A stretch of 64,000 nucleotides of DNA. Source: Anammoximicrobium sp964645045. GTDB taxonomy: Bacteria > Planctomycetota > Planctomycetia > Pirellulales > Pirellulaceae. The notes beneath the pieces were generated by a model that saw nothing but the letters and a program-made list of their open reading frames with translations, ran no database searches and had not been told where the DNA came from. This document shows, one piece after another, positions 17,022 through 26,880 of this stretch. Position 1 is the stretch's first letter. Each line of letters begins with the position of its first letter. A program made the translations under genes and the position numbers. Location of the stretch: positions 28,233 through 92,232 of the forward strand of contig CAZXYZ010000037.1 in assembly GCA_964645045.1 (NCBI GenBank), written 5' to 3'.

Positions 17022-18056
17022 ATGACGAAGATCCCGTTGTTCGTGGTCCTGGTCGCTACGCTGTGTGCTTTCGCGTACGGGCCGCTGGCGACTTCAGCCG
17101 GGGCCGCCGCCGTACCGGACGGCGAGGCCCGTCCGGACGAGCCGATGCGAGGTGAGTTCTCCCTGGATGCGGCCGTCGCTTATCTCGATCAGATGGCGTT
17201 AAGCTGGCAACGAGACCGCAAGTGCTTCGCATGCCACTCCGATTACGCCTACCTTGAAAGCCGACCCCTGCTCTCGTGGAAGACGCCGGTCCATGATGAA
17301 CTGCGGACCAGGCTGGAGGAGTTGGCCGCCAAGCCGCGACAGGTGCGATTCCGCGTGATGGAGGGCGTGATGGCGGCATGCGTGTTGGCCCAGAACGATG
17401 CGCTGACCACGGGCAAGCTGCACCCGGTCACCCGGCAGGCACTCGACACCATGTGGACGCTGCAGCGCGCCGACGGCGGCTTCGACTGGGAGAAGAGCCA
17501 ACAGCCGCCTTCGGAGATCGACGACCACTTCGGCGCGACCATGGCCCTGATCGGCGCCGGCGTGGCCCCGGACGGCTACGCGGCAACGCCCGCGGCCAAG
17601 GCCGGCTTGGACAAGGTCCGCCAATACCTGAAGAACACGCCGCCGGTCAACTTGCATCAGCGGGCGCTGCTCGTGCTCGGCTCGCTGCACGTGGACGGCA
17701 TCCTGACCGAGGCGGAACGCAAGGCCGTGGTCGCCGACTTGTTCGCAGTCCAGAAACAGGACGGCGGCTGGGGCCTCCAGTCGCTGGGCAACTGGAAACG
17801 CCACGACGGGAAACCGGATGATACGCAATCCAGCGACGGCTACGGGACCGGCCTCACAATCTACGTGCTGCGCCAAGCCGGAGTGCCGGCCGACGCCCCG
17901 AAGATCCAAGCCGGCATCGCCTGGCTGAAGGCCAACCAGAGGGCCAGCGGACGCTGGTTCACGCGGAGCCAGTGGAAAGACAGCCGGCACTACCTGAGCC
18001 GGCAGGGAACGGCCTACGCCATCCGAGCGCTGGTGGCGTGCGGCGCTGGGAAGTAG
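17022..18056 (+). CDS. Secreted squalene-cyclase-like alpha-toroid protein with CxxCH
   Basis: 344 residues. A signal peptide (about 1-28) is followed by a CFACH motif at residues 68-72, a possible covalent haem c site, in a helix WQRDRKCFACHSDYAYLES. The rest consists of prenyltransferase/squalene-cyclase-type helical repeats (LQRADGGFDWEKSQ, VQKQDGGWGLQSLGNW, WLKANQRASGRWFTRS). Catalytic DxDD of true cyclases is not seen, so a cyclase reaction is unlikely. Similar secreted proteins are common in planctomycetes; function unknown. Confidence 0.7.
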   Translation: MTKIPLFVVLVATLCAFAYGPLATSAGAAAVPDGEARPDEPMRGEFSLDAAVAYLDQMALSWQRDRKCFACHSDYAYLESRPLLSWKTPVHDELRTRLEELAAKPRQVRFRVMEGVMAACVLAQNDALTTGKLHPVTRQALDTMWTLQRADGGFDWEKSQQPPSEIDDHFGATMALIGAGVAPDGYAATPAAKAGLDKVRQYLKNTPPVNLHQRALLVLGSLHVDGILTEAERKAVVADLFAVQKQDGGWGLQSLGNWKRHDGKPDDTQSSDGYGTGLTIYVLRQAGVPADAPKIQAGIAWLKANQRASGRWFTRSQWKDSRHYLSRQGTAYAIRALVACGAGK

Positions 18057-18562
18057 TGCCCGATTTATAACTCAGGAGTGGAACCGTATGTATTCCGCGC
18101 GCCGACGATAAGGTCCTGAACTTCTTTCGCGGCGCAGTCAATCCAAAGCCGAAACGTCGAGGCTTCTGCCTCGTCGCCGCCGGTGCGTCGAAAGACGCGA
18201 ACCAGTGGGTCCGGTTTGACGATTTCAGCGCCGTTCGATAGCCGAAAAAGGACGGACAACGATGTGGCTTGGCCTGGGTTGGCAGGTCGGGAAGCAAGTC
18301 AAGTCACCGATTCTTACGGTGTCCCATTCGAGTACACTTGCAAATCGCTTGCGGCCGTGTAAATTCTACGTTGGGCTCGATTCAAGGGCCTTAATATTGG
18401 GGGCATTGGAACGTCGCGGATTCATTGCGTGCGACACTCATTTCCGAGCACTGAAGAATTCGCTCGAGTTCACGCTTCAGAGGTTCGTCAGTGAGCGCTA
18501 CGGAGCGTGAATACCGACGGCGACGCCGCGCTGGGGTTGGCACTCTACGTTTGGAGAAGCTA
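18057..18562. other. Intergenic region with a doubtful minus-strand ORF
   Basis: On the minus strand 18065-18259 encodes 64 residues (SVLFRLSNGAEIVKPDPLVR, ending ARNTYGSTPEL). The composition is protein-like, but only a TTG start is available, so it may be the 3' fragment of a lost gene. On the plus strand 18262-18510 is open (82 codons) but has no recognisable features. Nothing else is seen. Confidence 0.35.
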
Positions 18563-20530
18563 ATGTACCGTTCCCATCTGAGCACATCCGTCATGGCGAT
18601 CGTGTTGTGCTGCGCGGCCCACGATGCTCTCGGCGAGCAAGCCGAATCGCGTTTGTGGACGGACAGCACCGGCCGTTTTCAAGTCCAGGCTACGCTCGTC
18701 GAACAAACCGACTCAGCCGTGCGCGTTCGTACAACCGACGGGCGCGAGATCACGGTTCCGACGAATCGGTTGAGCCAGGCAGATCAGGATTACCTGAAAT
18801 CCCAGGCGGCTCCGCAGGACAATCCCTTCGCCGGCGGCACGCCGATGGCCGAAGGTGCGAAGCCTGCTGCACCGGCGCCAGCGACATCGGCTGTCGTGCC
18901 GGGGACACTGCGCTCGCGGCCGGAATCAACCTCGTTGGGTGAGGAAATGGCGTTGCCCGGGACGGGCACCACGCTGGACTTGACGGCCAGCCCCTCGGAC
19001 AAACCGTTCGCGCCCGATGCGCGACCCACTGCGTTTTCGATCCCGGCCGGCGTGGTATCGGTCAGTGCGGTGGACGCCTACGATAAGATTTCCTTTCCCG
19101 TCGTTAACGACATTGAAAGGGGCCGCTTCCTGATATCGATCGGGCGACACATGTCGGGCAAGCCGGAGGAGACGCGAGGCCGGATCTATGCCGTGGACTT
19201 GGCCGCCCAGAAAGCCCAATTGGTCTGGGATTTTCCGAACTGCGTCCGTGTCCTGGATCACGACGTCTCCAGTGGGCGAACCTTGATTGTCGACAAGTTG
19301 GACCAGTTTCAGCGCGGTGGTGAATTGGTGATGGTCGAGGGGTTGGGGACGGGGACGCCGCGGACGCTGTACCGCAGAACGTTGCCAGGCGCCGGCAAGC
19401 CCGGTTTTGCCCCGCAGGTGGAGTGGGCTCAATTGCTGTCCGGAACGCATGTGGCGGCCATCGTGGATCGAAAGCTTCATGTCTGGGACCTGCCCGCGGC
19501 GAAGTTGGTTTACTTGATCGAAACGGCCAGCGCCAGCGAACCGCCCGTCTTCAGCGGCAACCAGGTCTACATGGCGGTGCCGCAAGGCGGCACAGTGGTC
19601 GTCGTCGAGACGGCCAGCGGCGAGGTTCGTAAGTCGTTCTCCACCGGCAGCACGCTGACGCCAGGGGCCGCCTTTCACCCCGATGGCCGCTGGCTGGCGG
19701 TCTGCTTCTCGAATCAGTATCAGGTGTGGGACTGCGTGACAGATAGCATCGTCAGCGAGGCGACGACGACGGACCACCTGAGTTCACACCCGATCCACTG
19801 GGTCGGACCCAAGCTGTTCCGCGGCGCCATGGGCGACACCGTCGACATGGACCTGGGATTGTCGGTATGGAAATACTACCTCGCGGTCAGCACTGCGCCG
19901 ATCGTGCTAGGCAACAAGATCGTAACCGCAACGACTTCCCAGAACTGTACGCTGATCAGCGCGGAGATCCCTCACGCATCGGCAAAGAACTCAATCGCGA
20001 GATTGATGCGTGCAGGAGATGCGGCCACGTTGATACGTCCCGGCTCCGCGGTGGCGATCGCCGTCGACGCTGCCGTCCAGGTCGATCAGGGCGAAATCAA
20101 AGCCTCGCTAGCCGACGCGGCCAGGAAGGCCGGCTGGACGGTCAGCGACCGCGGCGCGGTGGCTTTGGTTGCCAAGATCGGCCGCGGCGAGACACGGGAG
20201 CTTCGGTTTCGCAGCATGGGGCCGGGGCCGCGCAAGGAGAGCACAGCCAGTCTGACTCCCTTTACGGCCGAGCTGCAGATTCGCCGTGGGGCCGACGTGC
20301 TATGGTCGCGCAAGACCGAGAATCGCATCCCGCCCATACTGCACCTGGAGGAAGGCGAAACCGTCCAGGACGCAGTCCGCCGTTACGAGAAGCCGGACGC
20401 CGCTTTTTTTGCTCGACTGAACCTGCCGCCCCGCATTCTCAAACCGGAGATCACCGAGCAGATTGGGATGAGCAGTCTGAAGGACGGCAAGTGGCAAGAT
20501 ATGACGGTGAACCGAAAGCCTTCACGGTAG
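18563..20530 (+). CDS. Secreted SHD1-domain and beta-propeller protein
   Basis: 655 residues. A signal peptide (about 1-25) is followed by an SHD1 domain (LWTDSTGRFQVQATLVEQTD, VTVP-like ITVPTNRLSQADQDYLK), typical of planctomycete exported proteins. A Pro/Ala-rich linker leads to a WD40-like propeller (HVAAIVDRKLHVWDLPAAKL, FHPDGRWLAVCFSNQYQVWD) and a C-terminal alpha/beta domain. ATG 18563 is chosen because GGAGAAG precedes it and the signal peptide follows at once. It may be a cell-surface scaffold; no enzymatic motif is seen. Confidence 0.7.
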   Translation: MYRSHLSTSVMAIVLCCAAHDALGEQAESRLWTDSTGRFQVQATLVEQTDSAVRVRTTDGREITVPTNRLSQADQDYLKSQAAPQDNPFAGGTPMAEGAKPAAPAPATSAVVPGTLRSRPESTSLGEEMALPGTGTTLDLTASPSDKPFAPDARPTAFSIPAGVVSVSAVDAYDKISFPVVNDIERGRFLISIGRHMSGKPEETRGRIYAVDLAAQKAQLVWDFPNCVRVLDHDVSSGRTLIVDKLDQFQRGGELVMVEGLGTGTPRTLYRRTLPGAGKPGFAPQVEWAQLLSGTHVAAIVDRKLHVWDLPAAKLVYLIETASASEPPVFSGNQVYMAVPQGGTVVVVETASGEVRKSFSTGSTLTPGAAFHPDGRWLAVCFSNQYQVWDCVTDSIVSEATTTDHLSSHPIHWVGPKLFRGAMGDTVDMDLGLSVWKYYLAVSTAPIVLGNKIVTATTSQNCTLISAEIPHASAKNSIARLMRAGDAATLIRPGSAVAIAVDAAVQVDQGEIKASLADAARKAGWTVSDRGAVALVAKIGRGETRELRFRSMGPGPRKESTASLTPFTAELQIRRGADVLWSRKTENRIPPILHLEEGETVQDAVRRYEKPDAAFFARLNLPPRILKPEITEQIGMSSLKDGKWQDMTVNRKPSR

Positions 20531-20758
20531 TTCGGCGTCCAACGGTCGAACGAAATGATGCGGCTATTCACCGCGGGTTCTCTCGCTGTGGCGACGTGGG
20601 TTCGCGTGACACGCCGTGCCTTTCCGCGATGGTCTTCCACGATCCTCGCCGCTTGTCGGCGACAGTGGTCAGGTTAGCTGGCTGGGACGGTTGCAGGGGT
20701 CACCCATGCGCACACGGCCACCGAGTGCCCCGTCAACACTAAATGTTCGGGTTGGCTT

Positions 20759-20814
20759 GTAGTGGAATTCGCCAGAATTCCCCGAGCGAAAGGAATTCTG
20801 GCGAATCCCACTAC
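20759..20814. repeat. Palindromic element, ATTCGCCAGAATTCC family
   Basis: Arms of 23 bases at 20759-20781 and 20792-20814 differ at a single position (core ATTCGCCAGAATTCC / GGAATTCTGGCGAAT), with a 10-base loop. The region 20531-20897 around it has no gene. Confidence 0.85.
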
Positions 20815-20897
20815 CCGAAAATTAAGCTTTGACAAAGCACTTGCCTAACCGTGGTTGCGCAGTTGGTCGACAAGACCGCGGTGTTTCCCGAGAGATT

Positions 20898-21122
20898 TCA
20901 GTTTTTGGGCTCCAAGTCTTCACTACAAATCGAATCTGGAGTTAATCGCTCGGGTAACTCCAGATTCAGAGCTTCGAGGATGCGGGTTTGTTCGGGATCA
21001 CAGACGGGACGCAACCGCAGATGGCTCTTGAGCACGCGAAAAGCGTTTTCCACCACCGTCAGTTGCATGTAGTTTTCCCAGAACTCGGTGGACGTCCAGC
21101 CGTGTTGATTGGTCCGAATCAA
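20898..21122 (-). pseudogene. IS1634-type transposase remnant with internal deletion
   Basis: The sequence WENYMQLTVVENAFRVLKSH followed by LRLRP matches the region around the last catalytic Glu (VVENAFRVLK) of IS1634/IS4-group transposases. Directly after RPVCD, at about 20999, it continues PEQTRILEALNLELPERL, which resembles the extreme C-terminus. The intervening 60-100 residues and everything upstream of the fragment are missing. No terminal inverted repeats are found, so the element is dead. Confidence 0.6.
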
Positions 21123-21559
21123 GGCTGTCGCACTCGCCGCCAGTCATACTTGGTCTTGCCGTCCTTGTCCAGCAAGAGCAAGCGGTCCTGCGTCAGTTCG
21201 AGGATGGCCTCGTCCACTCGGTCGCCCATCGTTTTCAGGATCAGTTGCACCGTGACGGCTGGCTCGCCCTGGAGCGTCCGCTTCTTGAGCCGCCCCTTTT
21301 CCACGGCCCAGATCATCTCGAACTCCAGACGTGGAGCAAACAACTTCGCCTTCAAGCCGTCCAGCTCCACGACCATCTTCCCCGTGCCGTCCTCCTGGAG
21401 CGTCATCGTCCGCTTTCCCTGGTACTCGTCTTGCCAGGTGCCAACGACCAAACGACGGGCCTGCTGGTCCTGAACGTCGGTTTGGGTACGGTCCTGCCCA
21501 AGTGCCAGACTTGTGGTCAGAACCGGCGCCAAGATCATCAGCCAAATTCGTTGGATCAT
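21119..21559 (-). CDS. Secreted lipocalin-like hypothetical protein
   Basis: 146 residues from the ATG at 21559, with a signal peptide (IWLMILAPVLTTSLALGQ). The mature part starts LVVGTWQDEYQGKRTMTLQE and alternates strands, as in small lipocalin-like (DUF) domains where GTW marks the first strand. It ends KYDWRRVRQP. An earlier in-frame ATG at 21607 adds residues that mask the signal peptide, so I prefer 21559. It overlaps the transposase remnant by four bases. Confidence 0.55.
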   Translation of the reverse strand: MIQRIWLMILAPVLTTSLALGQDRTQTDVQDQQARRLVVGTWQDEYQGKRTMTLQEDGTGKMVVELDGLKAKLFAPRLEFEMIWAVEKGRLKKRTLQGEPAVTVQLILKTMGDRVDEAILELTQDRLLLLDKDGKTKYDWRRVRQP

Positions 21560-21834
21560 TCTGCATTCTCGTGGGTTGGCAGGCTCGGTTGGGCCTTCGG
21601 TTTGCACCGGACAGACGCCAAATCACATGCAATTCTATTACTCGTGACGAAGCGTGTCATCGCCGTCGCGAAGATGCTGGTGCATAAAGCGACTGTTCTT
21701 GGAAAACACCAGGGGGCTGGTTATGGCATGGGGTCAACTCTTGACACCCTGTCGGCGAGCTGCTGCAGGCGATGGGCGAAATTTCCATCTTCCTTGGCCG
21801 CTTCCACCAAAAAGATACAAGGGTATGTCAGGAT

Positions 21835-21864
21835 GTCCGGACACGCTGAAGCGTGGACTCCAAC
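21835..21864 (+). repeat. Degenerate half-copy of the TGGACTCCAAC palindromic family
   Basis: GTCCGGACACGCTGAAGCG followed by TGGACTCCAAC resembles the right arm of the perfect palindrome at 46298-46349. The rest of 21560-21911 contains no gene. Confidence 0.45.
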
Positions 21865-21911
21865 GCATCCATCGAAGACCGACGCGGCGCCAGCCTCCGT
21901 GGCGGGCGCTC

Positions 21912-23570
21912 TTACTGATTGCTCACGCTGTCAAGCGTGGCGTCAATTTCGGGCTTCGCGGCCGCGGGCGGCTCCGGTGGCGGCGTTTTCTCGATGGACC
22001 GCCACCAGTTCGCCGCCTGCTCCGGCCCCCAGCCGGTTGCGGCGGAGCAAGTGGCCAAGGCCAGCCGCAGACTGGCCGCATCGGGATAGCGATCGGACGG
22101 CTTTTTCGCCAGGCACTTGAGAATGACCTGTTCCAAGTCCGCGGGAATCGCAGGATTCACGAGGCTTGGCCGGGGAACCTCGCTTTTCCTGTGGGCGACA
22201 AGGATCGCCAGCACGTTCTTGCCGGGGAATGGCGGCTGACCCGTCAGCAGGTGATAGGCGACGGCGCCCAGCGAGTAGATGTCGGCCCTGGGATCCACTT
22301 CGTCGTAGGCCGAAGCTTGCTCGGGCGACATGTACAGCGGCGTCCCGCTGACCGCCCTGCGACCGGCCGTCTCCTCATCCGGTTCGTCAGCGTCTTGCTT
22401 GACCAGGCCGAAATCAAGCAGCTTGGCGACGTCGTACACACCGCCTCGCTGGGCGGCAAAGATATTGGCGGGCTTGATGTCGCGGTGGATCAGTCCCGCC
22501 AGGTGGGCTTCCTGCAGAGCCCCGCAAACCTGCCCCAGCAGGTACACGACACGCGCGGGTGGCAGCGGGCCGTGCTTTTCGACCAGGTCGTCGAGACTCA
22601 TGCCGGGCAACAATTCCATCACGTAGTAAAAGGTGCCGTCGTCGGTGCGTCCGTAATCATAGATTTCCACCGTGTTCCAGTGCGTGAGCTTGGCCGTCGC
22701 CTTGACTTCTTTCTCGAAGCGAGCCACCGCCGTGGCGTTCGTTTCCTTGGCGGCCTTGATGAGCTTGATGGCACAAGGCCGCTTTAGCAAAACGTGTTCG
22801 GCCCGGAAGACCTCGCCCATGCCGCCGCCGCCGAGCCGCTCCATCAGCCGGTACTGACCGAACTGCCTGGCTTGGAATGCTTCGCGCCGGGCGGAACTGA
22901 TAATCTGGGCGGCATACGTGGCGATCAGAGCGGTCATCAGCGGGAACGGAACGACGGCGATCACCTTGTCCGCTTCCAGCAGGGCGGCCAGACCGGGAGA
23001 CAGCCACTGCTGAACCGCCACGACGACGTACGGCACGATCGCAATCGTGATGGTGACGGCCCCACCGCGTCTCCAGTTATTCGGCATGAAGATCCCGTAA
23101 ATGAAGATCAGCATGCACCACGCGACGACAAACTGGTGACGAACGGCGGCCAGCGAGGTGGCGTCCTTCACCTGAAGGAACTCCACCATGCGCGTCGCTT
23201 GCATCATCGACATCTGAACGACGACCGAACCGAAGACAACCAGTTCGATCGCGCGCAGCTGGGACAAGGAAAGCGCCAAGTCCCGGCGGAGAACCACCAG
23301 GCAACCACCGGCGATGACAAGGATCAGGCCGCGCAGCCACCCCAGGCTGGCGACGCCCGCCAACAGATTGCCCGCAAAGGCCGCGGCGAGCACGACGACG
23401 ATCACCAAGGTCGCAGCCGTCAGCCGGTTGCGCAGCAAGGCGGTTGTTTCGTCGGCGAAACGCGGCCGGTCGCCGACGACGAAGCCGACGTGGGCCCTGG
23501 AAACGTCCAGCGATCCCTGGCCGCTGGAAGATGGCGATGCGTGAGGCTCGTACAGCAAGGTTGGTTGCAT
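21912..23570 (-). CDS. Membrane Ser/Thr protein kinase (PknB/Hanks type)
   Basis: 552 residues. Residues about 48-225 form a six-helix membrane domain. The C-terminal kinase domain starts at about 240 and is complete: Gly-loop GGGGMGEV (247-254), AIKLIK lysine (about 269), HRDIKPAN, DFGLVK, SPEQAS and the DPRADIYSLGAVAYHLLTG segment. It phosphorylates Ser/Thr on unknown targets at the inner face of the cytoplasmic membrane. The membrane domain at the N-terminus, rather than the C-terminus, suggests a sensor of membrane state. A proline-rich tail ends the protein. Confidence 0.85.
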   Translation of the reverse strand: MQPTLLYEPHASPSSSGQGSLDVSRAHVGFVVGDRPRFADETTALLRNRLTAATLVIVVVLAAAFAGNLLAGVASLGWLRGLILVIAGGCLVVLRRDLALSLSQLRAIELVVFGSVVVQMSMMQATRMVEFLQVKDATSLAAVRHQFVVAWCMLIFIYGIFMPNNWRRGGAVTITIAIVPYVVVAVQQWLSPGLAALLEADKVIAVVPFPLMTALIATYAAQIISSARREAFQARQFGQYRLMERLGGGGMGEVFRAEHVLLKRPCAIKLIKAAKETNATAVARFEKEVKATAKLTHWNTVEIYDYGRTDDGTFYYVMELLPGMSLDDLVEKHGPLPPARVVYLLGQVCGALQEAHLAGLIHRDIKPANIFAAQRGGVYDVAKLLDFGLVKQDADEPDEETAGRRAVSGTPLYMSPEQASAYDEVDPRADIYSLGAVAYHLLTGQPPFPGKNVLAILVAHRKSEVPRPSLVNPAIPADLEQVILKCLAKKPSDRYPDAASLRLALATCSAATGWGPEQAANWWRSIEKTPPPEPPAAAKPEIDATLDSVSNQ

Positions 23571-24074
23571 GTGGGATCTCTACGGGTAGTCCGCGACGAG
23601 CGTCTCGAAGCGCAGGCGCGCTTCCAGTTGCCCCTGGACGCCACCCGGCTCGTCCCGGTTGAAACGAGGCTCGGCGATGTCAAGACCCTCCCGGCGGTTG
23701 TCGATTGTGGGTTTTTTCCCCTTCCCGTGCTCATCCTATCCACTGGACGGTCAAGCCGCTCAAATCGTTGGGCTGATCGGCATCTCGAAGCGCATCTGTT
23801 CGCGAAGTGCGTCCGTGGATTCGGATCGAGATTATAGCCGTCCGTGGGGCTGGCGTCTCGTCGCGTCTCCAAAATACTGAAGCAGCAGGGTAAGCCGCGT
23901 CGCCGCCATGCTGGGTTTTCTGCTGCGCAACATTTTGCCGTAAGGCGAGTTCTGCATGCTTGGCATTCAAACCGTCCCTTTGGTATACTTGTTGCTGGCT
24001 GTTGGGCTTCGCTTTGTCCGTCCGGCTTCGGATCTTCCGTCCACACGTTTCTACTTCGCTCAAAGGACTCGCTC
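23571..24074. other. Divergent intergenic region, no gene seen
   Basis: About 500 bases between the divergent kinase and secreted-protein genes. It must hold both promoters. No convincing ORF, repeat or RNA is recognised. Confidence 0.4.
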
Positions 24075-25592
24075 ATGGCTCGTTCGATACTTGCAATCGC
24101 AACCTGTCTTCTCGCTTGCTTGGCCGTGACTTCGGTCCAGCCGGCAGCAGCCCAGTTGAATGACCTGGTGCGGCGAGTGCCCGACCGCCCCAACACCGTG
24201 ATCGTGCTGGACGTCGAGAAAGTTTTCACAAGTCCCATGGCCGAAAAGGAGCAATGGGGGAAAAAGCTGCTAAACGCCTTCGAGTCCGGGATGATCTTGG
24301 TCCCGCCGACGGCCTCGCGATTTGTGTTGGCGTCGCAACTGGATTTGGACGCGATGCAGCCGATTTGGGAAGTTGCGTTGTTAAACGTCAGCGAAGAAAT
24401 GTCCATACCGGAATTTGCCCAGCGGCGAGGTGGAGCGGTGGACGTCGTATCGGGCGAGTCGGCGGCCGCGCTCCCGGACGACACCTACGTGATCAAGTTC
24501 GGCCCGACCGTGGTGGGCGCGATGAAACCGGCGAACCGGCAATCCGTGGCGCGCTGGATCGAATCCAGCCGGGACGCAAATCGCCGGCCGCTGACGCCGT
24601 ACTTGGAGGAAGCCGTCGGGTATGTCCAAGACATCGGCACGCCGATCATTATCGCGTTGGATCTGGAGCACGCTCTGGCGCCTGCCCGGATTCGCGCGCG
24701 ACTGGGTGAAATGGAATGCCTCGCGGGCAAATCGGTGGACCTGGACAAGTTGAGCCAGGCCCTGGCTTCGGTGCGGGGAGTCACGCTGGGCATTACGCTC
24801 GTCGAAAAGCGGTACGGGGGACTCAAGATTGACTTCGCGGAGGACGTGTCGATGACCGCGGACTTTGCCAAGCCGTTACTGCTGGAAGTCTTGGCCAACC
24901 AAGGCGCCATGATCGACGAGTTCAACGATTGGACCGTGAACGTCACGGGCAAGCAAATCTCGCTCAAGGGAGTTCTCGAGCCCAGCGGCATGCGGCGGAT
25001 CCTCAGCCTGCTCGAACCACCGCACTCGCCCGACTACACGCCGGCTAAGGCCTCGTCGGGCACCCAGCCGGAGGAACTGACGGTGGCGTTGGCGTCCCAA
25101 GAGTATTTCAAGACCATCGAGACGATGTTGGAGGACCTGCAAGGCAAACGCAAGAGTACGGAGTTCGTGACCTGGGGCCAGGTCGGCATGTGGTTCGAAC
25201 GCTACGCCAAGAAGATCGACAACCTGCCGATCCTGAACGTGGACGACCAACTGCTGGATTACGGCGCCTTCGTATCGGACTCGCTCCGCCAATCGGAAAC
25301 CGCCATGAAGGGGATCGGAGCCAAATCCGGCATGCGCAAGTCGCAGTTGGGGAACTACTACACCACACAATCCTATGGGGTGGCAGGTGTCAACCGCTGG
25401 GGGAACGTGTCTGGGGCGTACCGCTGGTCGACCCAAGAAGATCTGGCGGCCAAGGGGCAGGCCGAAGCCCAAGTCCGGACCCAGGAGCGGATCTCCGGCA
25501 ACGCCAATGCCCATTTCATCATGCAAGGCATCGACCAGGCCACGTCGGCTGTCCGCCGTACGATGACGAAGAAGTACAAAATGGAGTTCTGA
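24075..25592 (+). CDS. Secreted planctomycete-type hypothetical protein
   Basis: 505 residues with a signal peptide (SILAIATCLLACLAVTSVQP, cleaved near AAAQ). The mature protein begins LNDLVRRVPDRPNTVIVLDV and is mixed alpha/beta, with a Tyr/Gly-rich C-terminal stretch (NYYTTQSYGVAGVNRWGNVS). No catalytic motif or named domain is recognised. The ATG at 24075 is the first codon of a canonical signal peptide; upstream in-frame codons look non-coding. Confidence 0.6.
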   Translation: MARSILAIATCLLACLAVTSVQPAAAQLNDLVRRVPDRPNTVIVLDVEKVFTSPMAEKEQWGKKLLNAFESGMILVPPTASRFVLASQLDLDAMQPIWEVALLNVSEEMSIPEFAQRRGGAVDVVSGESAAALPDDTYVIKFGPTVVGAMKPANRQSVARWIESSRDANRRPLTPYLEEAVGYVQDIGTPIIIALDLEHALAPARIRARLGEMECLAGKSVDLDKLSQALASVRGVTLGITLVEKRYGGLKIDFAEDVSMTADFAKPLLLEVLANQGAMIDEFNDWTVNVTGKQISLKGVLEPSGMRRILSLLEPPHSPDYTPAKASSGTQPEELTVALASQEYFKTIETMLEDLQGKRKSTEFVTWGQVGMWFERYAKKIDNLPILNVDDQLLDYGAFVSDSLRQSETAMKGIGAKSGMRKSQLGNYYTTQSYGVAGVNRWGNVSGAYRWSTQEDLAAKGQAEAQVRTQERISGNANAHFIMQGIDQATSAVRRTMTKKYKMEF

Positions 25593-25647
25593 GCCCTGGA
25601 TTTCACCCACCCGGGGCGTTGCCGCTCACGTGTTTCTCGAACGGCCC

Positions 25648-26553
25648 TTACTTCCGAGTGCATTCCTGGCCGTACCAGTCCAGGAACCGGCGGTCGGTTT
25701 CCGCGACGCGCTGTGGCACCTCGCGCAGCAGGCGGCGCCAATGGGCTGCCAGGAATTTGGGGTGTTCCAGGCTGTCGCGGGCATACTTGCGGGTGGCCAG
25801 AGTTAGGTCCAGTTCCGCGCTGATAATCGCTTCGTGCTGGTTGTCCGCCAGTTGCAGGAGCGAGCCGTCGGGAGCGACGATCTTGGAATCCCCAGCGGAC
25901 CACTTGCCGCCGCCTTGAGGCCCCACGGTGTTGGCGAACACGTAGTAGATCGCATTCTCGAAGGCCCGCACGGGAATCCCGTCCCGGCCGCCGCGTTTAG
26001 GTTTCGAGACAGCCAACACATCCATGCCGGCATTCGGATGGAACAGCACTTGGGCGCCCGCCATGACGGCCAGCCGCACCAGTTCCGGATAACGGCGTTC
26101 GTGGCAGATGATCGCCGTGGCACAGACGCCTTCGATCGAGAACAGGGACAGGCTGTTGCCCGGAGAAAACCACTGACGGTCCGAATCGGTCAACTGGCAC
26201 TTGGCATAGACGTGAACCAGCTGCCCGGCGCGGTTGAATACGGTCAAGCCGTTGAACAGCCGCCGTCCGGCAAACACGGGCGAGCCGACTAGCAGACACG
26301 TCTTCAGCCGGGCTGCGATTACCCCGACGGCGGTCAAGCAGCGGCGAACGTCCGCCGGCCGTAGCGAGCCGAAATCGTACGCGTAACCGGTCGTCGCACA
26401 TTCGGGAAACAGCACGGCGTCCGCGCCTGCCCGGGCCGCTTGAGCGGCGGCGTGTTCGATCTTGCCCAGATTGTCATCGATCGAGTCGGCGAATTTCAAT
26501 TGCACGGCGGCGACCCGCAGCGTTTTGGCGGCAGATTCCGGCGATGGTTTCAT
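25648..26553 (-). CDS. Carbon-nitrogen hydrolase (nitrilase superfamily)
   Basis: 301 residues, full length for the family. The Glu-Lys-Cys triad is visible: Glu51 in LFPECATTGY, Lys118 in VYAKCQLTDSD and Cys150 in AIICHERRYPE. These cytoplasmic enzymes hydrolyse amides or nitriles; the substrate is unknown. The His after the catalytic Cys and GGRDGIPVRAFENAIYYVFA are typical of amidase branches. It converges with the secreted protein gene. Confidence 0.85.
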   Translation of the reverse strand: MKPSPESAAKTLRVAAVQLKFADSIDDNLGKIEHAAAQAARAGADAVLFPECATTGYAYDFGSLRPADVRRCLTAVGVIAARLKTCLLVGSPVFAGRRLFNGLTVFNRAGQLVHVYAKCQLTDSDRQWFSPGNSLSLFSIEGVCATAIICHERRYPELVRLAVMAGAQVLFHPNAGMDVLAVSKPKRGGRDGIPVRAFENAIYYVFANTVGPQGGGKWSAGDSKIVAPDGSLLQLADNQHEAIISAELDLTLATRKYARDSLEHPKFLAAHWRRLLREVPQRVAETDRRFLDWYGQECTRK

Positions 26554-26645
26554 GGGAGCCTCTGGGGACAGCGGCGGGAATGGACTTGACCGGTCGGGTA
26601 GATTCTACGCGAAAGTACGGCCCTTCCTCCACCCGCTTGCGATTT

Positions 26646-26787
26646 GTCCGCAAGGCGTGCTGCTCGNNNNNNNNNNNNNNNNNNNNNNNNNNNNNNNNNN
26701 NNNNNNNNNNNNNNNNNNNNNNNNNNNNNNNNNNNNNNNNNNNNNNNNNNNNNNNNNNNNNNNNNNGTCCGCAAGGCGTGCTGCTCG
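26646..26787. other. Assembly gap flanked by identical 21-base ends
   Basis: 100 N fill 26667-26766. The 21 bases before the gap (26646-26666, GTCCGCAAGGCGTGC...) are repeated directly after it (26767-26787). This is what two contigs with an unmerged end overlap would look like, so little or no sequence may be missing. It lies in the promoter region of the RND operon. Confidence 0.85.
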
Positions 26788-26880
26788 CCTATTCCAAGAG
26801 GGCCAATTGTCGTATAACTGGAGCGGCGTTTTGGTGCGCGAATCTTGAGGCGATTCCGGTCCTCGTTCGGGAAACGATTT

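Noticed and set aside
18262..18510. 82-codon plus-strand frame after the cyclase-like gene
   Set aside because: No ribosome binding site, no recognisable features, and it runs into the leader of the SHD1 gene.
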